Below the pieces are notes generated by a model. The model saw only the letters and a program-made list of their open reading frames with translations. It was not told the origin of the DNA and did not search any database. Position numbers and translations under genes: made by a program. Shown here in pieces: positions 1 to 7,075 of a stretch of DNA of 26,517 bases (positions within the stretch are counted from its first letter, which is position 1; the number at the start of each line of letters is the position of its first letter). Where the stretch lies: positions 1 to 26,517 of the forward strand of contig CAZKCI010000042.1 in the NCBI GenBank assembly GCA_964551475.1. Reading direction: 5' to 3'. The stretch is from CAZKCI01 sp964551475. GTDB lineage: Bacteria; Auribacterota; Erginobacteria; Erginobacterales; CAZKCI01.

Positions 1-320
1 AGAGAACTGGTGCCGTCGGTGGCGACCCCTCTCAGCCAGAAGGTGAGAGCATTTGTACCATTGGCGGTGAAGGTCTCGGTGACGATCTGATCGCCGGTAG
101 CCTCGAGTTTCACCGACGGCAATAGGGCGCCGTAGTTGCCGGCGCTGGTATAGACATCGGTGTCCGAGTTGCAGTTGGTAAAGATCCACCCGGCCGGCCG
201 GACGCCGGTCTGGAAGTCGTCGAAACCTTCATTGAAGACCGTGGCGGCGAAAAGGGCGGGCGTGAGAGCGAGGCAAAACAGCGATACGGCGACAGCGAGG
301 ACGGTGCGGGATGATTTCAT
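1..320 (-). CDS. Secreted protein, N-terminal part (runs off the left edge)
   Basis: The reading frame opens at ATG 320-318 on the minus strand and stays open to base 1, giving 106 residues. An AGGAG Shine-Dalgarno sits 8 nt upstream of the start. Residues 1 to about 25 form a Sec signal peptide (MKSSRTVLAVAVSLFCLAL, then a TPALFA/ATVF cleavage region). The mature part begins FNEGFDDF and continues with PAGWIF and a run of beta-strand-like segments (TFWLRGVATDG). This pattern is usual for the jelly-roll, choice-of-anchor or lamin-tail-like modules at the start of large secreted bacterial proteins. The catalytic or anchor part, if any, lies outside the window, so no function is assigned. It is divergent from the methyltransferase at 413, with 92 bp between the starts. 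Confidence 0.8.
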   Translation of the reverse strand, partial: MKSSRTVLAVAVSLFCLALTPALFAATVFNEGFDDFQTGVRPAGWIFTNCNSDTDVYTSAGNYGALLPSVKLEATGDQIVTETFTANGTNALTFWLRGVATDGTSS

Positions 321-400
321 GGGAACTGCTCCTGGTAAGGCGTTGATGATGTCTAAGGTATCTCGCTTGAAATATACCCGAAGAGTCGAATATCGCATAG

Positions 401-412
401 TATAATAATGCC
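401..412 (+). promoter_or_regulatory. -10 box with the start codon at the expected +1 (possible leaderless promoter)
   Basis: A perfect TATAAT occupies 401-406 and the GTG start of the downstream methyltransferase begins at 413, seven bases later, where transcription would be expected to begin. No convincing -35 hexamer lies 16-18 bp upstream. The call therefore rests on the -10 box and spacing only. Confidence 0.4.
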
Positions 413-1528
413 GTGACCGGCCGGATGACATTCGACCAGCTCCAGAGATATCGCCTGGCGGGCGGAATTATAGACGCCCTCCGTCCCCGCCGCCCTCTGC
501 GCATCCTGGACGCCGGGAGCCGGGAGGGCTTCTTGCGCTCCTTTCTCCCGGACGATGCCATCGTCAACCTCGACCGGGAATATTTCGCCGGGACCTCGCT
601 GGTCCTGGGCGACGTCCTCGCCCTCCCTTTCCCCTCCGCGGCCTTCGACGCCGTGGTCTCGCTGGATGTCCTGGAGCACATTCCCCCCGCCCGACGCCCG
701 GCCTTTCTCGATGAACTGGCGCGGGTCTCGGCCGGACTGATCGTCCTTTCCGCCCCCTGCGCAGGCGAAGAGGTCGTTGCGGCGGAGAAGCTGGTCAACG
801 ATTTCTGCCTCCGTGTCACCGGCCAAGAGAATGCCTTCCTGGCCGATCATCTATCCTCCGGCCTGCCCCGCGAAGAGGAGGTGCTGGGATGGGCGAAGAA
901 ACGCGGCTTTCCCTCCGCGGTCATCCCCAACGCCTATCTCCCCCGCTGGGCGGCGATGATGTGCCTGAACTCCTACCTCGCCTCTCTCCCCGATCCCTGG
1001 GAACTGATCTTCCGCGTGAACGAGATGTACGACCGGGAGTTCTCCGCCCTCGATAATCGTTCTCCCGCCTATCGCCGTTTCATCGTGCTCTCCAGGACGA
1101 GCGCCCTGGACGCGGACGGGCTGCGCCGAAGTTTCTCCTCCATTGAGACATCGGATCGCGCGGAGAGCGAGGCTTGGGCTTTCCTGGGCCGGATGGCGGA
1201 GGCCGTAGCCGCCGGGCAGAGGGAGAAGATCGGGAGGCTGGAAGAACAGCGCGCGGACCTCGAACGGCAAAACCAGCGGAGAGAAAAAGAGATCCGAGAC
1301 TTGGCCATGCTGGTGGAGAAGCACGCCCTGGCGGCTGACGGCCTGCGGAGGGAGAAGGACGCGGAGGCTGGGAAACTTGTCGCACACATCGAACGCCAGT
1401 CGGGAGAGATTCGGCAGCTCACGGCGGCGCTCTCCTCCGCCGACGCCGAACTGGAGAAGATCAGGAATTCCCAGGCATTCAAGATCTACCGGGCGACGCT
1501 CGGGCGATTGAAGAAGGGTCCGAAATAA
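413..1528 (+). CDS. SAM-dependent class I methyltransferase with C-terminal coiled coil
   Basis: The 371-aa product has a Rossmann-type methyltransferase core in residues 28-130. Motif I is ILDAGSREG (31-39), followed by the acidic VNLDRE strand end (D54), a LGDVLALPF segment and the VVSLDVLEHIPP motif typical of Methyltransf_11-type enzymes. Residues from about 260 to 350 are a charged heptad-rich coiled coil, ending in RNSQAFKIYRATLGRLKKG. That tail is familiar from methyltransferases and glycosyltransferases of bacterial surface-polysaccharide loci. The frame can start at GTG 413 or ATG 425. Neither has a Shine-Dalgarno, and TATAAT at 401 favours a leaderless GTG start. The substrate is unknown. 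A sugar or glycan methylation role fits the glycosyltransferase and radical SAM genes 4.4 kb downstream on the same strand, but that link is inference. Confidence 0.82.
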   Translation: MTGRMTFDQLQRYRLAGGIIDALRPRRPLRILDAGSREGFLRSFLPDDAIVNLDREYFAGTSLVLGDVLALPFPSAAFDAVVSLDVLEHIPPARRPAFLDELARVSAGLIVLSAPCAGEEVVAAEKLVNDFCLRVTGQENAFLADHLSSGLPREEEVLGWAKKRGFPSAVIPNAYLPRWAAMMCLNSYLASLPDPWELIFRVNEMYDREFSALDNRSPAYRRFIVLSRTSALDADGLRRSFSSIETSDRAESEAWAFLGRMAEAVAAGQREKIGRLEEQRADLERQNQRREKEIRDLAMLVEKHALAADGLRREKDAEAGKLVAHIERQSGEIRQLTAALSSADAELEKIRNSQAFKIYRATLGRLKKGPK

Positions 1529-1644
1529 GTGGGTGATGGAGATACCCCGCCGGAGGAACGGCGTCGTCACCGGATCAACTGAGCAGACGGGAGTGGCGAA
1601 GCTACATCCCGAAAGCACAGACCAAAGGCAATCGCTTCCACCTA
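1529..1644. other. Convergent intergenic gap with two adjacent hairpins
   Basis: This 116-bp gap separates the 3' ends of two convergent genes. It holds a 5-bp hairpin at 1548-1563 (CGCCG, GAGGAA loop, CGGCG). A longer one lies at 1588-1611, where CGGGA GTGGC pairs with GCTAC A TCCCG around a GAA loop with one bulge. Neither is followed by a T tract, so a classical intrinsic terminator is not shown. The region could be a bidirectional transcription end or a small structured RNA of no family I recognise. Confidence 0.4.
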
Positions 1645-4600
1645 TCAGCGGGAGAGGGGGAGGTCGGCCGAGGTACCGCAGTAGGCCCGGGTGACGCCGG
1701 AGACGGACCAGAAACCCGCCGCCGGCCGGAAGACGGCGCGCTCGTCTATCTCCTTGCCATCGTAGTCCGCGGGGACGGGAAGGTCCCCCGATGTCCCGAG
1801 GTAGTAGCGGGGGAAGCCGCGGATCGCCCAGAGGCCGAATGCGGCGCGGAAGATCCCGGCGTCGTCGTCCCCATCGCCGTCGGCATCGAGCCGGACCGCC
1901 TGGTCGCCCGGACCTCCGCTGTAGAAGCGGGTGATCCCGCGCACCGCCCACTGCCCGTTCAGGGAACGGAAGAGGGCGGCGTCCTCTGTTCCATCGCCGT
2001 TGTAGTCGCCGGGGACGGGCAGATCGATCGCGCAGCCGAGAAAGAATCGGGTCGCGGCGCGGATCGACCACAGCCCGTCCTTCCCCCGGAAGATCGCGCC
2101 CCGGGTGGTGCCATCTCCGCTATAGTCCCCGGGGATGGGGAGATCGCCGCTTCCCCCGAGATAGAAAGAGGTCGTCTCGCGGACCGCCCAGAAGCCCTTA
2201 GTGTTTCGGAAGATCGCCGCTTCGCAGACCCCGTCCCCGTCGTAATCCCCGCTCACCGGCAGGTCGCCCCGGGTCCCGAAGTAGAAGCGGGTGAGATCCC
2301 GGATCACCCAGAGGCCGTTGGCCGGGCGGAAGACGCCGATATCCGCGGCGCCGTCGCCGTCGTAATCGCCGCTCTCCGCCAGGACGGACTGAGGAGTTGG
2401 GGTGGGCCGCGGCCCGGACAAGGGCATGCCCCGCACCGCCCGCACGGAGAAGAGGTTTTCCTCCTTGTCGAAGATGTCTCCGTAACCGCTGAGGAAAAAG
2501 ACGGCGAAAGCCCGTGCGGTATTGGCGTCGTCGGTGGTCCCCGACCAGTAGAGACCGGTCTGGGTGTAGGGCTTGAACGGTTCGCTCACCGCCGGGTTCC
2601 ATTCGCCGTAATCGATGAGGCTGAAAAGCTCCATCTGATTGGGCAGCCGCCAGTCGTTTCCCCCGGCAAAATATACGTCGTTCATGCCGCCGACGTAATC
2701 GAACGCTTCATCCCAGGTCATGGCGCCCTGCTCGCCGCCGAAACTCCGGGTGTTGCTGTCCATGAGCTGCCAGATGAGGCCGGTGGCGTTGTCGGTCACG
2801 GTCCCATTGCCGGGGTCAAGGAAACGGTCCCCGTAGGCCGGGTAACCGGCTCGGGTCGCCGCGTCGTCGCCGAGGTCATAGCCGCCCGCCGGGTGCAGCG
2901 AGGCGGTCTGCCCCGTTTTCGGGAAGCCCCGGGGAGTCAGGCCGTCGTAGAGGGTGCGGACCGCCTTGATGTAGGCCTGAGTGATAGGTTTGTCGGGATC
3001 AAAATCGTGGAGCATCTGGCCTACGGAAAATCCCACGCAAAATACGCTTTTCACTTCTCCGAGGGCAAAGCCGGTCCCGGTCCAGTAGTAATCGACGGCC
3101 GTGGCCGGAAATATGCTGTAGGCGGTCGGAGAGTTCCGGCCCAGGTTGCGGATGCTCAGCAGCTCCAGGGCGTTGGGCACCCTCCAATCGGCGTGGCCGC
3201 CGACTCTCGCCGCGTTCATCGCGGCCGCATATTGGAAAGCCTCGTCCCAGGTAACCGGCCCGGAGATCCCCCCGAATGACTGGGTGTAGCTGTCCCGCTC
3301 CTGCCACATCAGCCCGGTGGCGAGATCGCTCACCGTTCCGTCCGGATTGGCGAGGAAACGTCCGCCGGAGACGGGATAACCGACCTGTGTCGCCCCATCG
3401 TCCCCTCCATGGTAGGCATCCGTCTGCCCGGTCTTCGGCAGGCCGAAGTAAATCGATGGTAGCGGTGTGGCGGGAGGCAGGAGCGGGGTCGGCGTGAAAG
3501 GCGGAGGGGTCGGGCCGGTCGGAGACTGGCTGGGCAGAGGGGTGGGAGTGGGGTAGTCGGGGGTGGGGCCGATCGCCTGTCCGGAGCCGCCCAGGACCGC
3601 CTTGACGAAGTAGACGTCGGTTTTGGGGAAAAAGGTCCCGTATCCGTTCCAGCAGTTGACCGCCCAGCCGTGGGTGGTAGGGTGGAGATCCCGGCTGGTG
3701 GCGCTCCAATGCAGGCCGGCCCGGGTGGACGCTTTCATCAGAGGATCCAGAGTGGAGGAGAACTGGCTGTAGTCCAGGACGCTCAGAAGCTCAAAATAGT
3801 TGGGCAGACGCCAGTTGCGGCGCCCGGTATATCCGGCCGTGTTCATTTCCCGGACATAGGCGAAGGCGTTGTCCCAGCTCAGGCTGTCCTGGAGGCCGCC
3901 GAAGGCCTGGTTGGAGCTGTCGCCTTTCTGCCACACCAGCTGGGAAGCCCGGTCGGTCACGGTGCCGTCGCCGTTGTCGATGAATCGCGGGCCGGAGGCG
4001 GGCGCCCCGGCCTGGATGGCCCCGTCGTCGCCCCGATCATAGCCGGTCGGATAATGGATGATCCGTTTTTGCCCGGACCGGGGAAAGCCCCAAGTTCCCT
4101 GATCTCCTTCGGCAGTGCGGACCGCCCGGACATATCCCAACGGGGAGTCGTTGATATAAACGAAGCCCATATTCCCTTCGGTGAAGTTGACTTGGTAAAC
4201 GTATTGGCCGTTGATCAGGTCGGCATAGGTGGTGCTTCCCCAGTAGAAGTCGTTCTGGGTCCCGGAAAAATACTCAGCGGGACAGGAGGGGAGATAGCGG
4301 CCCAGATCCAGGATCGACCAGATCTCCTTGATGTTGGGCAGCCTCCAGTCGTTGTGACCGCCGAAGTCCTGACTGTTCATGGCGGCCACGTACTGAAAGG
4401 ATTGCGCCCAGGTCATCTTGCCGGAAAACCCGCCGAAGCTCTGGCTGGAGCTCTCCGCCCTCTGCCACATAAGCTGGGTTGCGTTATCGACGACCGTCTG
4501 CGTCCCCGCCGCGAAGCGAGGGTCGACGAGGGGACAGCCGATCCGGGTCGCCCCATCGTCTCCGAAATCGTCGGGACCGGCGCCGTGGTAGACGTCGGTC

Positions 4601-5811
4601 TGCCCGGTTTTGGGGACGCCCCGCACCGAGGCCGGGCCGGGCGTGGGAGTAGGAACGGCGGGAGAAGGGGTTCGGATAGGGAGGGGCCCGCCCCGGACCG
4701 CCCGCACAAAACGCGGTAGGGATTTCGTGTAGTAGTTCGACCCCCCGCTGGCGGGGTTGATGCACCAGGCCTGGTCCATGGAGATTCCGAAGAGGGTGGT
4801 CGACGACCAATACCAGTCATTCTGAGTCGAGCTTCGGAAAAGGTCATGCACGCAGGGATAGTAATACCCGAGGTCCAGGAAGCAGATGCTCTCGAAGTAA
4901 TTCGGCAGCCGCCAATCGTCGTAGCCGGCGAAGCGGGCGGCGTTCATGGACCGGATGTAATCGAAAGCGTCTTCCCAGGCCAGGGCGCCCGTTTGCTGCC
5001 CGAACGCTTGGGTCAGGCTGTCCCCCTGCTGCCAGACCAGGCCGGCGGCGACCTGGGCGACCGTGCCGTTCCCCTGGTCCAGGAAAGAGGCGCCGGTCGT
5101 GGGGTAGCCGGCCTGGATGGCCCCGTCGTCTCCGAGGTCATAACCGCTGGCCGGGTGCTCTACGACCGTCTGACCGGTTTTGGGGAAGCCTTGCTCACCG
5201 GGCGCGGTGGAGGCGGATCGGACGGCCTTGATGTAAGCCACGCTGCCGACATCGGTATAAACGCAGACGCGGATATCCCCGGACGAGAAGTGGAAGTAGA
5301 AGACCCAATCCCGGGAGTCTAACGCGTATGATGTGCCCGACCAGTATCCGTCGGCCTGGAGATAGCTGAAAATCATGTGAGCGGACGGGCCCATTGCCGA
5401 CATGTCGGCGATGGAGATGAGCTCCTTGATGTTGGGGACGCGCCAATCCCGGTAGCCGGCGAAATTCCCGCTGTTCATGCCCTTGACATAGGAGAAGGCG
5501 TTAGGCCAGGAGAGCTTCCCGGAGAGGTAGTTGAAGGTCTGGGTGGCGCTGCAGGCCTTCTGCCACATCAGGCCGGTGGCCAGGTCGGTGACCGTGTTGC
5601 CGTTATCCTGGAAACGAAAGCCGGAGAGGGGGTAGCCCGCCTGAACCGCGCCGTCATCCCCCGGGTCGTTTGTGTCCGGGAGATGATAGACCGCGGCCTG
5701 CCCGGTCTTGGGGATTCCCTTGGCTTGGCCGAAAACGAGCCGTCCGGAAAGAGGGAAGGAAAAGGCGAGGCCCAAGAGGATGACGCCCAACCCTTTATTC
5801 ATGGTAGACAT
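1645..5811 (-). CDS. Giant secreted protein: six DUF1566 (Lcl C-terminal) modules plus six FG-GAP-like repeats
   Basis: The start is taken at ATG 5811, with GAGGGA just upstream; ATG 5802 is an alternative. The product is 1388 aa. A signal peptide ends near VFG/QA (residue 29). Six modules begin near residues 30, 207, 396, 575, 787 and 960. Each opens with G(F/I/V/L)PKTGQ (module 4 has PRSGQ), followed by GDDGA, a DLATGLMWQ-like strand, W..AF.Y...MN, DWR(V/L)PN, a YW(S/T)(G/S)T box and (Y/V)(I/V)(K/R)AVR. This is the DUF1566 / Legionella collagen-like C-terminal fold, known in adhesins. Modules 2, 4 and 6 are followed by proline-threonine linkers, so the modules fall into three pairs. Residues from about 1142 to 1388 are six 40-aa repeats of the type GDYDGDG, AxFR, GxWxxR, TRFYxG, GDLPV: FG-GAP/VCBS-like Ca-binding repeats that probably form a beta-propeller. 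A surface or extracellular binding role is likely; the ligand is unknown. Confidence 0.85.
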   Translation of the reverse strand: MSTMNKGLGVILLGLAFSFPLSGRLVFGQAKGIPKTGQAAVYHLPDTNDPGDDGAVQAGYPLSGFRFQDNGNTVTDLATGLMWQKACSATQTFNYLSGKLSWPNAFSYVKGMNSGNFAGYRDWRVPNIKELISIADMSAMGPSAHMIFSYLQADGYWSGTSYALDSRDWVFYFHFSSGDIRVCVYTDVGSVAYIKAVRSASTAPGEQGFPKTGQTVVEHPASGYDLGDDGAIQAGYPTTGASFLDQGNGTVAQVAAGLVWQQGDSLTQAFGQQTGALAWEDAFDYIRSMNAARFAGYDDWRLPNYFESICFLDLGYYYPCVHDLFRSSTQNDWYWSSTTLFGISMDQAWCINPASGGSNYYTKSLPRFVRAVRGGPLPIRTPSPAVPTPTPGPASVRGVPKTGQTDVYHGAGPDDFGDDGATRIGCPLVDPRFAAGTQTVVDNATQLMWQRAESSSQSFGGFSGKMTWAQSFQYVAAMNSQDFGGHNDWRLPNIKEIWSILDLGRYLPSCPAEYFSGTQNDFYWGSTTYADLINGQYVYQVNFTEGNMGFVYINDSPLGYVRAVRTAEGDQGTWGFPRSGQKRIIHYPTGYDRGDDGAIQAGAPASGPRFIDNGDGTVTDRASQLVWQKGDSSNQAFGGLQDSLSWDNAFAYVREMNTAGYTGRRNWRLPNYFELLSVLDYSQFSSTLDPLMKASTRAGLHWSATSRDLHPTTHGWAVNCWNGYGTFFPKTDVYFVKAVLGGSGQAIGPTPDYPTPTPLPSQSPTGPTPPPFTPTPLLPPATPLPSIYFGLPKTGQTDAYHGGDDGATQVGYPVSGGRFLANPDGTVSDLATGLMWQERDSYTQSFGGISGPVTWDEAFQYAAAMNAARVGGHADWRVPNALELLSIRNLGRNSPTAYSIFPATAVDYYWTGTGFALGEVKSVFCVGFSVGQMLHDFDPDKPITQAYIKAVRTLYDGLTPRGFPKTGQTASLHPAGGYDLGDDAATRAGYPAYGDRFLDPGNGTVTDNATGLIWQLMDSNTRSFGGEQGAMTWDEAFDYVGGMNDVYFAGGNDWRLPNQMELFSLIDYGEWNPAVSEPFKPYTQTGLYWSGTTDDANTARAFAVFFLSGYGDIFDKEENLFSVRAVRGMPLSGPRPTPTPQSVLAESGDYDGDGAADIGVFRPANGLWVIRDLTRFYFGTRGDLPVSGDYDGDGVCEAAIFRNTKGFWAVRETTSFYLGGSGDLPIPGDYSGDGTTRGAIFRGKDGLWSIRAATRFFLGCAIDLPVPGDYNGDGTEDAALFRSLNGQWAVRGITRFYSGGPGDQAVRLDADGDGDDDAGIFRAAFGLWAIRGFPRYYLGTSGDLPVPADYDGKEIDERAVFRPAAGFWSVSGVTRAYCGTSADLPLSR

Positions 5812-5825
5812 AGTTCCCTCTCTCA

Positions 5826-5855
5826 AGAATATCACGTCGGGGCGGAAGCTGCCAA
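5826..5855 (-). promoter_or_regulatory. Promoter for the DUF1566 repeat protein
   Basis: Read on the minus strand, TTGGCA (5855-5850) is followed after 18 bp by TATTCT (5831-5826), which is preceded by TG as an extended -10. Transcription would begin near 5819, giving a very short leader that holds little more than the GAGGGA ribosome site before ATG 5811. Confidence 0.5.
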
Positions 5856-5869
5856 CCCCTTGACCCGGA

Positions 5870-5897
5870 TTGTGTTCGGTCAAATTTGTGCTATACT
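5870..5897 (+). promoter_or_regulatory. Extended -10 promoter for the radical SAM / glycosyltransferase cluster
   Basis: TTGTGT (5870-5875) is followed after 16 bp by TATACT (5892-5897), preceded by TG at 5889-5890, which makes an extended -10 (TGCTATACT). It points to the ATG at 5929 and lies about 15 bp from the oppositely directed promoter at 5826-5855. The two transcription units therefore share one short divergent control region. Confidence 0.5.
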
Positions 5898-5928
5898 CCC
5901 GTCCCGAAGAAAAGGGCTGACACGCCGG

Positions 5929-7071
5929 ATGGCGAGTGGAATGACGAAGAACGGGAAAGCCTGGGAGCGCCGCAAGCGCCGGAATTATTTGCTCTCCCGC
6001 CGCGAGCTGGCGGCGAAACGGGAGGGGCTCCGATCCTCGCCCGTTTACGCCATCATCGATCCCGTCAATTACTGTACCCTCCGCTGCCCTTTCTGTCCAG
6101 TCGGGGCGGGCAACCTCCGCTATCCCAAGGCCCGGTTGTCCATGGAGAATTATCTTGGACTGCTCCGCCAGATCGGACCCGCCCTCCTCCACCTGGACTT
6201 CTTCGACTGGGGCGAGCCTCTCCTGCATCCCCGGATCTTCGACATGATCCGGGAGGCTAAGGGCTACGGGATCTACACCCGTCTCAGCACCAACCTGACC
6301 CACCTGCCTCCCGGCGCGGAACAGGCGCTGGTCGATTCCGGACTCGACTACTGCGTTCTCTCCCTGGACGGCGTCGATCAGGCGACCTACGGGAAATACC
6401 GGGTGGGGGGGGATTTCCGGATCTGCCTGGCCAACCTGGAGCGGCTGGTGGAAGCCCGCCGCCGCTCGGGAGGGAAGTCGCCGCACCTGCTCTGGCAATA
6501 CCTGGTCTTTCGCCACAACCAGGACCATATCGAGGAAGCCCGCCGGATGGCCGCCCGGTTGGGCGTGGACGAGATCAGTTTCACGGAACCGAACTTCCCG
6601 GTGGAACTGGATGTTGCGGACTGGGTTTCCACCCTTCCCGAGTTCTCCCGGAAATACCGTCCGGAGAAAACTGCCGCGGGGACGAAGCTCACGGTTAACC
6701 CCCCGCGCGACGCCGTCTGCCATTGGCTGTGGACCGCCGCGGTTTTCAATCCCGGGGGAACCGTCTCGCCCTGCTGCATCATCCAGGATCCCCAAGAGGA
6801 TTTCGGGAGCGTGTTCACGGAATCTTTCCGGGCGGTCTGGAACGGTCCCGCCTATCGCGCCGCTCGCCGGTTTATCGCTTCCGGGAGGAAGGAAAAAGGG
6901 GAGGAGGAGACCGTTTGCCACCGCTGCCGGTATGTGGGTTTCTTGAACGCTCAGCTGGAGAGCGAGATGTCTCACTATCAGCGGAACCTTTCCGCCGCCG
7001 CCCGCCGCGTCTGGCCGCGCGCGGCCGATTGGGCGGGAAAAATCCGGCGGAAGCTCAGGGAGATGGTCTGA
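5929..7071 (+). CDS. Radical SAM enzyme with C-terminal SPASM domain
   Basis: The 380-aa protein starts at ATG 5929 (ATG 5941 is also possible). The AdoMet-cluster motif is Cys49-x3-Cys53-x2-Cys56 (YCTLRCPFC). It is followed by the FDWGEPLLHP segment, equivalent to the radical SAM GGEP motif, and LSTNLT and LSLDG strands of the TIM-barrel core. The C-terminal SPASM region has Cys264, the Cys282-Cys283 pair in GTVSPCC, a WNG helix and Cys330-x2-Cys333, enough to bind one auxiliary iron-sulfur cluster. The overall arrangement matches the SPASM radical SAM proteins common in surface-polysaccharide and peptide-modification loci. The substrate is not predictable. It is the first gene of a + strand cluster and ends 4 bp before the glycosyltransferase, so the two are probably cotranscribed. 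Confidence 0.88.
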   Translation: MASGMTKNGKAWERRKRRNYLLSRRELAAKREGLRSSPVYAIIDPVNYCTLRCPFCPVGAGNLRYPKARLSMENYLGLLRQIGPALLHLDFFDWGEPLLHPRIFDMIREAKGYGIYTRLSTNLTHLPPGAEQALVDSGLDYCVLSLDGVDQATYGKYRVGGDFRICLANLERLVEARRRSGGKSPHLLWQYLVFRHNQDHIEEARRMAARLGVDEISFTEPNFPVELDVADWVSTLPEFSRKYRPEKTAAGTKLTVNPPRDAVCHWLWTAAVFNPGGTVSPCCIIQDPQEDFGSVFTESFRAVWNGPAYRAARRFIASGRKEKGEEETVCHRCRYVGFLNAQLESEMSHYQRNLSAAARRVWPRAADWAGKIRRKLREMV

Positions 7072-7075
7072 CGGC

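Noticed and set aside
1531..1600. GGTGATGGAG opening reminiscent of a fluoride riboswitch
   Set aside because: The conserved downstream TGATG...CTCC pairing block is missing and the site lies between convergent 3' ends, not before a gene.
1575..1615. CTGA...GAAA spacing around the hairpin at 1588-1611 resembling a hammerhead ribozyme core
   Set aside because: The CUGANGA core is not intact (two extra bases) and no matching stem I or stem III partners can be found nearby.
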